64,000 bases of DNA from Tanytarsus gracilentus (taxonomy: Eukaryota > Arthropoda > Insecta > Diptera > Chironomidae). The notes under the pieces were generated by a model. It was not told the origin of the DNA. It made no database searches and saw nothing but the letters and a program-made list of their open reading frames with translations. A program made the position numbers and the translations under genes. Positions 38,020 through 50,458 of the stretch are shown here, piece by piece; position 1 is the first letter of the stretch, and the number at the start of each line of letters is the position of its first letter. Where the stretch lies: positions 6,232,501 through 6,296,500 of the forward strand of contig JAXRKN010000037.1 of assembly GCA_038502055.1 (NCBI GenBank), given 5' to 3'.

Positions 38020-38580
38020 ATGCAGCTACTGAGTCAGGAAATTATTGAACGGTTTAAGGAGAAAATTCCCAACATTTGCCACATCGATCCATCAATTTAC
38101 GGCATACTCCAAATTGATATTGTGAGTGAGGATAAAAAGAACATTAAGCAGCTAGGTAAACGTACAATCTCAGACGGTCTTGTGATGCATCCAGTGTAAC
38201 AAAAATTTCTTTAATCTCACTTAGTTTTGATGATTGAGCGTTGCAAAGTTTTTGAGCCGAAACAATTTCTGAGCAAGTCTCAAATATTTGCCGATGTCTA
38301 CATCAAAATCCAGGACAAAGTTCTTTATCAGGTTGCACTAAAGGAAATTTCAATCGATGATGCACTAAAGGAGATACAATTTTTCGGAGACGATGAAATA
38401 TGGGGTTATCAACTCGATGCACTTAAAAAAATTCTTCCAAATGAAAACTTTGAGGTTATGAAGGAGAAGAAGAAGATTGAAGAAAAAATCATCGAGTGCA
38501 TGCCAACAAAAGCAGATTTAAAAGTCGCCGACGAATTTCAGTTCCTCGCAGACGCTTTAATGAAATTGAATAAAGCATAA
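38020..38580 (+). CDS. Highly divergent SCP2-like protein with C-terminal extension
   Basis: Exons 38020-38155 and 38225-38580 join in phase to 163 aa. The middle part keeps the SCP2 layout: IIERFKEKI (first helix), YGILQIDI and LMIERCKVF (strands), then FADVYIKIQDKVLYQVAL followed by ISIDDALKEIQFFGDDEIWGY, which parallels the ADxTI.D...L..G.i...A....L.I.Gd stretch of SCP2. Most diagnostic residues have changed, so this is an assignment by pattern and by position next to an SCP2 gene. About 40 extra residues (KEKKKIEEKIIECMPTKAD...) form a charged helical tail. It lies 270 bp after the SCP2 gene on the same strand and is most simply a diverged tandem duplicate. Ligand binding is uncertain. 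Confidence 0.65.
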
Positions 38581-38607
38581 TTTTAAGCTTTTTTCAATAA
38601 AAGTTTT

Positions 38608-38624
38608 CTCTCTCTCTCTCTCTT
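38608..38624. repeat. (CT)n microsatellite
   Basis: A short CT run just after the AATAAA (about 38595) of the preceding gene, in the likely 3' UTR or spacer. Confidence 0.7.
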
Positions 38625-38846
38625 TCTCCGTACATGTGTACTCTCATGTCTTTCGAAACCTGTTGAAGATTATTCTTTTGAAAAAAATATGCCGTGCAAT
38701 AATTGACGGAGAGAAAAGAATATGCTCGAATCGCTCGAATGATCTTAAAGAACTTTTTTTTCTCTTTACCTTCAGTCTCATTTTTACCTTCAGACCAATC
38801 GGTTCAACTTTATTTAAAGAGTTTCTTAATAAATAAAAGAGCACTA

Positions 38847-39339
38847 ATGTTAGTCATGAGAACTACCGCATCAATTATTGTAATTATTCTAATTTCCATA
38901 ATAATAAATTGTGATGGCAAAGGATTGACTTTTGACAGTGAGTAAATCTAAAAAAAATTTAAACTCACATAACGGAACATCTTGCAAATGTTCTCGAGAT
39001 TTTTTTTCAGGCAGCACACGTAAAATCTTGATCTACCTCAATGAAACTTTTTTCTTCTTTATAGATTTGAGTGAATCACTAAAAACGTCGCTTCGAGAAA
39101 ATAATAAAGAAATTAAGACTCAACAAAAAGATTTTGGTACTGGCGGATGTCCGGCGTGTGATTCCTCTGTCTACTCGTATTGTGATCACAAGCTATTTCA
39201 TGATGCATGCTGTTGTCACCTATTTCAACAACCTCAGTGTCAATACAGTGATTGTTCGTACATTCACGCAAACAGTTGCAAAGAACACGAACTCATAACA
39301 AATTGCTGCTGCTATAGCTCGTTTAAAAAATTACAGTAA
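38847..39339 (+). CDS. Secreted cysteine-rich protein with double CCC motif (family member B)
   Basis: Exons 38847-38937 and 39065-39339 join in phase to 121 aa. Residues 1-24 form a hydrophobic signal peptide (TTASIIVIILISIIINCDG). After a charged spacer come 12 Cys: C59, C62, C70, C79-81, C89, C94, C102, C111-113. The order C-x2-C-x7-C-x8-CCC-x7-C-x4-C-x7-C-x8-CCC matches family member A at 33771-34947; the x2, x7 and final x8 spacings are identical, and both share (K/H)D-x-CCC around the first triplet. I do not recognise the family or its function. A disulphide-bonded extracellular role is inferred. Unlike member A, all of its mature cysteines sit in one exon. An in-frame second ATG (MRTT, codon 4) is an alternative start. 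Confidence 0.78.
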
Positions 39340-39818
39340 AAATTGCTGCTGTTATAATTTTAAGAGAATTTAATTTTATTAGTTTTCATTTTTAGTATTA
39401 AAAAAATTACTCTAAGAATTTTTCAGAAAATAAAAGTGAGTGAAAAATCTTTTTGAACATTGACATTATGCTAAAAATAGTTTGTGTTTCCAAAACCTTA
39501 AACTCGTTAATAAAAAAAATAATAAAATTTTGATTTTAATTTTTTTGTTAATCTTTAAACACACTCATACGGCATACAGAAGCGAAAATTATGGAAAGAT
39601 AAAAAAAAAGTTGCCATCCAACCTGTCAACAGTTTCAAGAGAAAAATTCAACTAGGGAAATCACAAAAAGAAAAATGTAAAAAAATCCTCCACCTTAACT
39701 CTCATGTAATCATCGTCATTTGTCATGTCTCTCACATATATACCTTACATTCTAACTTTTTCATTCCTGACATTCATCGTATCTTAAAATTATTAAAATA
39801 TTTGTAAAGGGAAACGAC
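39340..39818. other. Convergent gap: gene B and Atg2 3' ends
   Basis: AT-rich DNA that should hold the two 3' UTRs, with several AATAAA-like sequences (for example near 39430). I see no gene or repeat in it. Confidence 0.5.
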
Positions 39819-42800
39819 TTAATTCTCCTCGTCGTCCTTCCATTTCTCTTTTGCCTCAATGCGAGCATCTGGTATCAAGGAATTTTTTACACCCCCTAGA
39901 ACTTGATGGGAGGCCTGTGCTGCAAGGACAAGTGGCTGAACGATTGTCGGAGGAATTTGTCGAATGACGGCTCCAACTGCTCCCGTATAACCCTTTTGAT
40001 CGTGCTCTAATGCAGTCATTTGCATGATTGTTTGTGCCGTATCACCGATACCATATTTCACAATGTTGTAAGCATTCGAAACACCCTCACGAAGATCCTG
40101 TAGGGATTAAAAAAGAGATGTAAGTTTTACGCAATAATTTTTTGTTCAACTTCATACCTGCGGTGGATGAATACGCTTTCTTTTACCCTTACGATTAATG
40201 CGACGACGCACGGAGGGACCAGGCGACACCATATCGTAAGCTGTTTCCGCAGTAATCTGTAGAATGAAATGAAGTTTTAATTCAACTGTCATTTACACCT
40301 GTATACACCTGTATAAAGTGTGTTCAAAAAATACCTGTAGTAAATAAATAATTCTCGATGTAATTTCCAATGCTGCCAAAGCTGTTCGGGCGGTAAAACT
40401 TTGTGCACCACGTTGAATGCCTCGTACAATCCTACCATCCTTCTGATATTGCTCGAATGGCAAATAAAAGAGATCGAAAATTCCTTGAACTGGAAAGATG
40501 GGAGTGTGAGAAAAGGAAAAATGTCAGAGAAAAAAAAGTTTTTGTAACTTTTGTTGTATGCTTACAAAGTTGAACAAGCGAATACATTGGACCGACACCG
40601 CCAAGAATTTTTGGCAATTGACGCTTTTTGATGTCTTGCAGCCACTCCTTAATTAAGAAATTCAACAGTCTATCAACTCCAAGTATGCCATGCCGATATG
40701 ATATTTTCTTTAAACGAATTTCCGAACATTGAAGTTGACCGAGGCCCATTAAAAGCCCTGCTAGGGGTCCATGCGAAAGTTCAACTCTCTTCCCTTGATA
40801 GTCGAGTCGAATTGGAACATCTGGCGAGAAAATAATTTGCCGGAAGAATATTGGCGATTCCGATGATGGTGGTGTTTCAACTCCCGCCTCGCTTGTTGTT
40901 TTAGAACTCTTTTCTTCGTTCAGCAATAAAGATAAATTATCCGAAACCATTTTACGTGCTTGCAATTCTTGCGCTGCATCTGGAACTTCTACCATCATTA
41001 CTGGCGGTTGATGAGCTTTAACGACTTGCGAAGGTGAAGACGTTTTGGGTTCATCTAACTCACTTCCGCCGCTTAATTCATTGAAGAAATTTATGAGGAA
41101 AAGAAGTGAATCTTGGTCGATGTTGAGACGAATTGGAAGAAGAGAAACTCTTAGGCAACATTCTTGTGTCTTTAATGCTGGCTCAGGTCTCAAATGGAGT
41201 GCCTTAACCACTACCATATGATTATTTCCTTGTCTCGTTCTAAATCCAACCGTTGGATGATAGAGAAATTTATTAATATTTGAAATGGCCAATTTGTCAC
41301 GGATTTCTAGCTCGGTGATAAGCAGAACCTGACGTGATGCTTGTTCAGTTGTTGTTGGATAGGTTTCGTGCGAAAATCTAACTTTGTTTAGATGAATTTC
41401 CATCAGCATATCGTGCTTCCTTCCGTACCCGCCTCGTGTCTTCCACGTAAGTTTATTTTGGGAATTTCCTCCGAGCGTTAAATTTGGTGAACCTTTAGAG
41501 TATGACACACCCATCTTGTATACTTCCGACATCGAGTAATTCGTAAATGCTCGTCGACTTCTGTCAAAGAGAGAAAAAGTAAACCTTTTAGAGAGGAGCT
41601 TACACACATAACTTTTATCCTCAAGGCTATCATTGTTTAAATTTTATGCTCAACTTAAAATACACACACACACGCATAAAAAATTGCCTTAACGTGTGCA
41701 TTTCTCAAGCATAAATTTCACTCCTAAAAAGCTCTTTAAAAACTCATCAAAAACCGATTCCAACTTACATTTCCTCTCTCTCCTCACGTTCTTTTCGCTT
41801 ATCATTTTCATCAAAGTCCCGACCTCCATATAAATGCCATACGAGTGTCATTTCACACAAAGTGTAGCGTTGAACTGCCATGGGAAAATCTGATGGTGCT
41901 TTAAGCAAATCGGGCTTACCATGCGGTGCACTAAAGTGGTTGTCAACAATTCTTATTGGATCGTCGGATTGATGAATCGGAACATCTTGATTGTAATTCG
42001 GTCGTTCCTCGTCAGCGACAATGCAAAAGTCATCATCCGAGTCCGAATAGTGTTTCTTTCTCACATCCGTAGGCACTCTCTTAGGTTGTTCTTGGTCGTA
42101 CTTTGAAATGTCGCCTAATTCCATTTCCACTTGAGGAAGTGGATCAAAATCTTCGGGTTCCTTCATGCGAATCATCACAGACGACTCAAAATCTAAAAGC
42201 TCTCGCATTTCTGTATTAACACTGCCCGAATCCTCTTCCTTTGCCTCATACCTTCGCACAAACACCTCCTCTTCTTCTCGATAACTCGACGAGTCAATGC
42301 TTATGGAATCTTCACTGGCATATCTTCGCTTATAGCTATCAACTTTCCTCATGCCACGCTTATTTTCATCGGGGAAAAAGAAAACTTCGCTACCAAGATC
42401 GACTGGGTCTTCATCACTTCCACTAGTGCCACCAGCACCGCTTGTACTTGGAATATAAATGCTTTCTTCCATCGCATCAGCCATAAGTGTATTAACATGC
42501 GACTGCTGCTTCTCTGTCACCTCTGGGATATCACTTGTGGAGTCTTTCATTTGCAAGAGTTCATCATCATTTGTTTGCATTATGCTTGATGTTTCACTCT
42601 GTTCATCGAACATTTTGTTTGCGTCATACAAATCTCCGTCAGATGTTAGATAGCTGATAAATTCAAGAAGAGCTTTTCCCGAATCAGAACATGTTCGAAT
42701 GTGCACATCTTTAATAGCAGCTCGCAGATCAAATTTCGGCGAAAGAGAAGTGACTTTTTCACTGAGCTTTAATGATATTTCAAAGAGACCAAGTTCACCT

Positions 42801-45800
42801 ACACAAACAAGCTCGTGACTTGGCATCGATGTAATTTTATTACACTCTGGAGGCTCCTCTTTAAGAATTTGTGGCGCTAGTGAAAGTGTAACGTCCTCGG
42901 CTACAAATCTTAATGTACAACCAACACTTTCCGCAGCAATGTTTGAACTTATCATTAAATTTCCAATTGTTGCGATCGCTCTAAATGGATATCGAAGTGG
43001 CCGATAGTCGATGGAGCAATCCCATAAATGCAAATGAAGCTCTGTGATATTTGTGTAGGGTGTATAGCCAGGAACGATGTCATCTTTAACATCAAACATG
43101 TCCATGAGTTGAGTAAGCCAAAGATGCTCTCCAATCGTTGGCAAATATCTCAACGTTGCATTTTGAACACCCACCGACACCTTTATTCTTTTTAATCCTT
43201 GATCGGGATTGATTTTAATTTGAACAGCTAACGCAAGCATGTCGCGTTTCAATGTTCCTGGACACTCACTTAGTGTAGAGTTTCGAGGTGTCGAGTAGAT
43301 AAGAGCACTTATCCAAGCCGGCAGAGAACAGTTGAGGTCTCTAAGGGGAGGATTTTGAATTGGCACTGGTAATAATCCGCAATGATAAATCTCTAAGCCA
43401 CTCGACTGTATACAGAAATAGTTCAAGTTTGCGTTGCCATGATAGCTGCTCACTGAGAAAATTGACGTTGAGCTAGCCTTAATTGCAACTTCTCCGAGCT
43501 GTCCCGGAAGTACGTGATTGTGTGCATCTCTCACCGGTACAAACATGCTAATGATTCCCTGACCAATATTAACTTCTAGTGCACAAGCACTGCTATAATC
43601 CATATGAGACCGAGTTCTCACATTTTTGGGCTTATTTCTCTCATAAACTGAATAAAACACTGGATCGTTGTCGCTTTCGCTCTCTGAATTTGTGGCCGAT
43701 GAACTTGACTCAAAATTCATTGTGCTTTTACATGGCACATACATTGATTCCATCATGGTGGACTGCATCAATGACTCTGGCGGTTTCTTGAGAGTCAATG
43801 CGATTTCCGGTGGTTTTGACACTTTCGGTATACTTGATTCCCACATAAGAATATCGGATATTATGCGATTGTAAATTACTTCATAAAAGTGCTTCGATTT
43901 CAATTGCAAGCTCACAATCGGTAGTTCGAGACGTATTTGGAGTTTTGAAAATTTGAAAGCATTATCACAGAATTTTTTCATTTCCTCCTTATCGCCCGGT
44001 ATGAGAAGTATTTCTGATTCATCTAAAAATAATATAGCAGCTTATATTAATTTAGGTCACGATGATTATTTATTTAATTATACCTTCATCACTCTTATTA
44101 TGCGGAGTATCACTTTCACGACACACCCGCTTTGTGCTAAATGGCGTCGAATCCTTCTCAAGGTTAGGCTTAATTTTAAAAGATTCACTCGACGCCGGAT
44201 CGCTATCACTATCATCTTTCTTCTTCGCTTGATGCTCTCGAATAAATTCCTCATTCATTTCTTGAAGTTGTAAATCGGTTGGTAGCTGAATTATTATGCG
44301 AGGAAATTCCTTAGATGCCGAATAGTATTTATTCGAAGCGTTCTCGTAGAGAGATACCTTCGCCATGTAGATTGGAGAATGCTTTTCCGTCTCAAAATAA
44401 AATAGACGAATTTCGTTGGAAAGAATTTCATAAATATTTCCAAGCATGTTGAGCCTAAAGTCCTTGAACTTAAACTGGAGAAAATCGGAACGAACATTTC
44501 GCTTCCAGTAGGGATGTTTGTCGGGGTCATGGATAGGTCGCAAATCAACGATTGGAAAGAACTAAAAATAAACGAAATTTTATTTTTTAGTACACGAAGC
44601 AATAAATATTTAAAATTCATTGCACCCATACCAAAATAAACTTTAAGCATTCAGCAACGATCTTAATTTCCGATTTGGATTGCACGATGCGCTGTGAATT
44701 TGGAGAGAGCTCATTTAGATAGTCTTGATCACTACTACTCGAAGCGCTTTGAGATGATGTGCTGAAGGGCGATGAAAAGAGTGCATGAATTCTATCTAAA
44801 ATCGACACATCAAATGCCAGCTGAGTCTCGGTTTCCATGCCAAAAACGATTCTATATAGAGAGCATTAATTTGAAAAATATTTTGAGAGGAATTTTTTAA
44901 AGGCGCACTTACTCCATATTAAATCTTGGTGCAATGTACTGGCGTCCCGTTGAACTCTTGAGTGCATAAAAAGTCTTTTCTATCGTAATTGAGACCTCTG
45001 GCTGTTTTGATATTTCCGAAGTCGAGTCTTTACGATTGAAATCAAGAATGGGAATAGTATGGCCATCGAGAAATTCTCGCATGTCGGCACGAGATATTGC
45101 CACATTTAATTTGGTTCGATTTCCCTTCTCCGTACGTCTTTCTTCGCCATTAACTATTATAGGCGCTAATAAAATTCTACAAAGGAGAAAAAGTATTTTT
45201 TTGGGGTCAATTTGAAGCTCAAAATAAAACAGTAAATTACCTAAGGTGATTATTATCACAGGCTTTATTTAAAATTGCTCCAATTTTCATTACATCCGAT
45301 GAACTGCATGTGTTCATATATTTGCAGGCATGACTGAAGAAATTTTCACTTTTATTTCGCAGTTTCTCAACCGTCGATTCATTAAGTGGAAGATCATCTT
45401 CAGTCGTTGTTAAGAGGTCATCGTGAAGTAAAAGAACATATAGTCCAGCTACTCGCACATTAAAATGAGAAATCTCTGCATTCTGATCCCTCTCGATGGC
45501 TCTTTTGTGTCGCTGTGAATGAGATGTATATTGACTAGCTGATGATTGCATGGAACTAGACATGCTACTATTTGACGATTGAATTGAATCACTATTAACT
45601 GGACGAAAAGTTGCACCGTAACATTTAGAATTTGCCACTTCACTCGAACAATCATAATCATCTCCTCCGGACCACGTTTGTTGCGTCATTAAGCCGCCTC
45701 CATATCGAGGCATTGTCTTCCTTTCGTCCGCTTTCGTTTTATGCCTACTATCGCCATTGTCATCACTATTACTATTCAATGTCTCACCATTGAGCAAAAT

Positions 45801-48800
45801 ATCACAGAGTAAAAGCAACATATGAAATTGGCGTGGCGTAAAAAATAGTAAAATTGTGCCGAACATCACTTCAAGCGACACTTTTGGTCCTTCAATGTTC
45901 TCAGCGAGCTTCATGTTTATTCTAATCTCCTGTCGACTATTTAGACATCCCATTAAAATCATTTCCGATCGAATAATTTCTTCATCTTCTTCTTCATCGC
46001 TATCGTCGTCGTGACGCTCCTTCGTCTGACTCTCAATCAATGAACTACTTTGTGTGTAAAACATTTCATTGTCGGGTGAGAAACTTGAAATTGCACTTGC
46101 AAACGGATCTAGGGATTGCACATTGTCCTCATCGTCATTGCTCTCGTCAGTTTTCGAAGACGTTTGTCGACTGCGTGGCTTCGACTGTTGCTGCTGCGGT
46201 TCCTTTTGATTTTTTTTGCTTCCTATCCGAAACTCTTCCGTATAAAATGTGATATCTTCCAGTGTGATACAGTGTGTTGCGTGCGTGGAAAACACAATTG
46301 TTTTATTATCACCCTTTTCACCGTCCTCTTTATCAGGTGCATCATTTCTCGCTTCATTATTATATTCTAAACTGTTTTAATAAAGATAAGGAGAAAAAAT
46401 TAGTTCAGACAGCACTTTTAGTCGACTTGAAATTATTACTTTTTTATCTTGATTACTATTGCAATTCCGTTTTGTGTGTCTGGCTGGAGATATTCAAGTC
46501 TAATCACTGTGTCGACAAGCTTCACCTTTACACGTATTAAAACTAGACGATTGATAATAAGAAAAAAAGAAATGTTATAAATTATCTCGACAAAAAAAAA
46601 TTATTTTGTCACTTACTGTTGTCAATTGTTTGTGCAAATTTCTCAAGACCATCCATACTGGGGGCCGATTGCATTTCAACTTCAATATCTTCACTTCCAT
46701 TTTTTTCGAGACATTCCTGTGCGAGTTGCATCGAGCTGCTCATTGAACTCCACATGGATTCGAGCATTGTAGTGCCTTAAGAAAATACATGTATACACAA
46801 TTCAATAAAATAATTTTAAACGACAAATTGAGAGCTCTTTTCATTTATAATGACATTGATCCATAAAAAATATATTGCGCATATCAAACTTAATTCTCAA
46901 AATATTTTTTTCTCTTCGCATCGCCAAATTTTAAGGAAGTAAAAAATCGCTTCTGTCATTGAGCAGGGTAAGTTTATTTTTGTATATATAAACAAACAAT
47001 TAACACACATATTATCACCATGCTTATCAGCACAAATTTCTTATTTGGGTTAACAAAATCGCGTGGATGACCTTGAGCCGTAATTTAAATAAAAGTATAC
47101 TTTTTGTATACAATTGCTTTGAAATCGTTGAGCGGTTTAATTTTATTTGTATGAGGATTTTTTGAATTTTAACGGTAGCATTTGGTCATGTCCCACGCAG
47201 GAAAAATATATGTATTAAAAAATAAAATGTGAAATCAGACTGCTAATTGTCTAAACCATACATACACGCTTATCGCACGACAAAAAGTAAAATTTTACGC
47301 CGTAAACTTTTTTTTAGTGATGATAATCGTTGAAATGTGAGTAAAGCACTTGGCATTGACAAAAGTTTGGAAAAAGATTATCATCAACACATTTGCGTTT
47401 GACAAAATCCTGCGTGGGACATGACCAAATGTTACCGTTAAAATTCAAAAAATCCTCATACAAATAAAATTTAAATCTCGGCTTCAACGTATTTTCAATA
47501 GAGAATTGTATACAAAAAGTATACTTTTATTTAAATTTACGGCTTCAACGGTTTTCATGTCACACGCAGGGTCAAAATAAAATGGATAAAAGAAATCAAT
47601 ATATGCGAAGCACATTTTAGAAATATATTTTATTCTAAAAGTTACTCATCACTTCCGCGCGCGCTAATAAATGCCGCGACGCAAAATTGCTTCACAAAAT
47701 GGATTAATTAATGCGAAATAATAAAATAAAGAGCTTTTTTTTTGCTGTCGAATATTATAAAGGGAAAATGACCTAAAAATAGTTATTCACACTCACCATC
47801 ATCTTTGGCTCGTGCCTGAGGTCGTAGACATAAATATAAATTGCTCACTTCGACGACAGAATCTTCTGACATGAGACAGTTCCATGGAACGTTAACAGCC
47901 AAGTTTCCAATTTCTCCATTTGTCACTTCAAAGTCCCATCCCTGGGCTTCAAATAAATTGTTAATTGCCTGTAAAATGATATTATATCAATCGTCTCAGT
48001 TCATTGCCATTTCACACTTTGAGGAAATTTATATTTTTTTCGTGCCCATTTAGTGGCAGATGCGTAAAAGCTGTGAATTTATTTTCATTTTTTAACACGA
48101 GCTTCTGACATGATGTCAATTAATGACTGCGATGTTTGCTCATAAAATTCTTGTTTGAATTTTTTTCGTGACGGATGAAAAAATACTTTTTTTTATCATA
48201 TTTGCTGGGCTAGAAAAGTTCTTTTACAACGTAATGAATTTAATTCCAAGGACAAATTCCCTTCCTCCGTCATCTTCTCGGTCATGATGTGTATGCATGA
48301 ACACTTTAAACTTTGAAATCGAAAAAAAAAAGATTTTCTTGTTCTCATTTCAACGCAATAAAAAGTTTTTTTTAAAAGAAATTATAGAAAATTCAAAAGC
48401 ATCAAAGCCACGATAAAAACGATGCAATGGTTGTTATTTTTTGTAAAATTATCTCGTGCACTCGCAGCTGATAGTCAATTATTTGAGCATTGTGGAAGGT
48501 CGCGAGATATTTCTAACAAATTTAATAATTTTCGCATCGAAAACCGTTTCAATGGGGGAAAATGTCATATACGTTCAAGCATCGAGATCTCACGAGAGTA
48601 AATGAGACGAAGAAGAATTATTTGGAAACTTATGAATCAGCTGGTCAAGCATCAATCAGCAGGAAAAAAGAAACACGTCTATACGCAATGCACAAACTCC
48701 AATCGGTAGAGCTGATATACGAGGTCAACGATACTTTTTTGCATTGAACTTGAATATATGCATTTTTTGTTAAAAAAAACTACTTTATCAGTGCGTTGAT

Positions 48801-49612
48801 CAAATAGCCAGAAAAGATTTTCTGAAACCACGTCGTTCATTAAAAAAGTGATATTCTTTGTTCTAAATTTATCTCTCACTTGTCCTACTATACCCATATT
48901 AATTAATACTGTATAGAAAAAGTAGCATGTAGAGAATTTAGTTCATTTCTGTCTCCATCAATATCGCTCCCGTGTGAGAGCTTCGTAGATGTCGTTTCTT
49001 TGTCTCGAAAAAAAAATTCTTTTCCTCTATACATGTAAAAAAAATCTTTAGACACTTGATTGGTAACAGAAAAACATATAAACGCGAAATATATTATATG
49101 AAAAACAAGTTTTTTTTAAACAAATGGAAATGTAATATGGAATTAAATGCGAATATTACTCGACTTTGAGGCACTTTTACTTTGTGATTTTTTTTATGCA
49201 AATTGCACGTTGTTGCATTCAATCGAAATTATTCAGATTTCCCAATAACTATACATATATGCAATTGTAGCACTTTTATGAGATAGGTGAGAGTGAGAGA
49301 AAAATCTAAAATAAACATCATCATCATCATCATCTGTTTTTTGTCTTGAACTCTTTTTTTGTAAGCCATTTAGAGAAATAATTTTTATTATTTTTTTTCA
49401 GATCCATATTTAACCTCTTAAAATCACACAATTACCTCACAACATAATTTCACATTGTTAACGGAGCCTTTTCCGTTGTATAAGTCTAAATATATTTGTT
49501 GTACATTTAATTTTTCCTCGAAAAATTGCCCGAGATATCTGTTCAGAAGAAACTTTGATACTCTCTTCTTTATAAAGTCACTAAATCCAAAGTCTAGATT
49601 AAATAAAAACAT
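39819..49612 (-). CDS. Atg2: Atg2, autophagy lipid-transfer protein
   Basis: Atg2 is a rod-shaped lipid-transfer protein bridging ER and the growing phagophore. Coding exons: 49612-49436, 47968-47797, 46775-46617, 46542-46440, 46371-45241, 45176-44913, 44851-44632, 44561-44084, 44022-41769, 41560-40566, 40489-40335, 40256-40158, 40097-39819. Their sum is a multiple of three and encodes 2161 aa. The N-terminus is the chorein region (FIKKRVSKFLLNRYLGQFFEEKL, here quoted in part), with LDLYNGKGSVNNVKL following. MLESMWSSMSSSMQLAQECLE-type sequence and FFPIVDLRPIHDPDKHPYW are Atg2 landmarks. The C-terminus (FDLFYLPFEQYQ, RGAQSFTARTALAALEITSRII, then DLREGVSNAYNIV) is the ATG-C domain. Acidic Ser-rich insertions in exons 5 and 9 make it longer than the roughly 1900-residue fly and human proteins. 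The quoted N-terminal start (MFLFNLDFG) replaces the usual MPWYF but is the only ATG of that exon in frame. Confidence 0.92.
47050..47570. repeat. Foldback inverted repeat inside Atg2 intron 2
   Basis: The left arm (47072-47201) and right arm (47409-47549) are long inverted copies. Both contain the block with GTATACTTTTTGTATAC next to a TTTAAATAAAAG stretch, TTGTATGAGGATTTTTTGAA and GGTCATGTCCCACGCAG (right arm in complement), separated by about 200 bases. The sequence TGCGTGGGACATGACC and variants appear at both inner ends, and CATGTCACACGCAGG again at the outer right end near 47556-47570, so subterminal motifs are repeated. No transposase ORF is present. This fits a non-autonomous DNA transposon or foldback element; I could not define a target-site duplication. 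Confidence 0.75.
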
Positions 49613-50458
49613 TTTTCAACTCTTTTTCACTAATTTCAGTATTTTTCCTTTCCGATTAGGAACATGAAATAAAAATTTCTTATTTGCGTTTCAACGAGCT
49701 GAAACAAAAAATTTTTCACAGAGAAAACAAAAAATAATGTTAGAGCTTGCGACTGCGATAGCTTTGAAGTTAACTTTTTATTGTTCTGCTTTGTTGGAAA
49801 GATTATGAGATGCGAGGCTTGAAAAAAATATCAAAAGCTTCACGTCAACCATATGATGATTGTTTATCATTTCAAAATTTTGATTAGAAACGATAATTTA
49901 ATCAACATTTAATTTAAATGTATAGTTTAGTGTCTCTAAGATTGTTTAGGCTTAAAATTTTCTTAATTTTCACTCCACAATATATTTTAAAATGAAAAAT
50001 ATTTTTCGCAATTTTAATCTTTCCAATATAATATGAATTTTTTTCTCAATGAAAATCTTGTCTAATAATAACGTCTTTCGATAATTTGAATTTTTTTCGA
50101 ACATTAAACTCGATTTTCATTTTCGAACATGAAGCTCACTTGTATTCGTAAAAAAAGTCTCCGAAATTCAAAAGTCTCAGTAAAATTTCCAAATTTTTTT
50201 AATTAATTAAAAAATATAATGAAACGCGTACAACCTCACGTTATTTCGCCACAACAACACACAATAATGCGAAGAGTAATGATTAATTGCAAATATATAT
50301 TGATGAAAGATAAAATGATGAATGTTTAGGGCGCTCAAAAGAAATGGGGACGCGCTTTCATTGGAAATTTATTTTGCTTAATTTTCGTTAATAAAGCTAA
50401 TTAATCCTTTAATTTTCAGGTGATTCAGCCTCGTGAAAACACTCAAAACACTGTTCAA
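49613..50458. promoter_or_regulatory. Divergent region between Atg2 and the ZAD zinc-finger gene
   Basis: 846 bp of AT-rich DNA containing the upstream sequence of both genes. A good acceptor (TTTAATTTTCAG ending at 50419) precedes the zinc-finger exon, so part of this region is an intron and an upstream exon of that gene, probably 5' UTR, must lie here. I could not place its donor reliably. Confidence 0.45.

Noticed and set aside
37420..38580. Reading the two SCP2-type frames as one gene
   Set aside because: The first ends in a stop at 37749, the second has its own ATG and intron, and both would encode the same domain region; two genes are simpler.
48562..48747. A 61-codon plus-strand frame within Atg2 intron 1
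   Set aside because: Low-complexity, no homology recognised, and it lies within an intron whose flanking exons join correctly.
49316..49334. (ATC)n run as a possible regular array
   Set aside because: It is an ordinary trinucleotide microsatellite. There is no spacer-repeat structure, and CRISPR is not expected in an insect nuclear genome.
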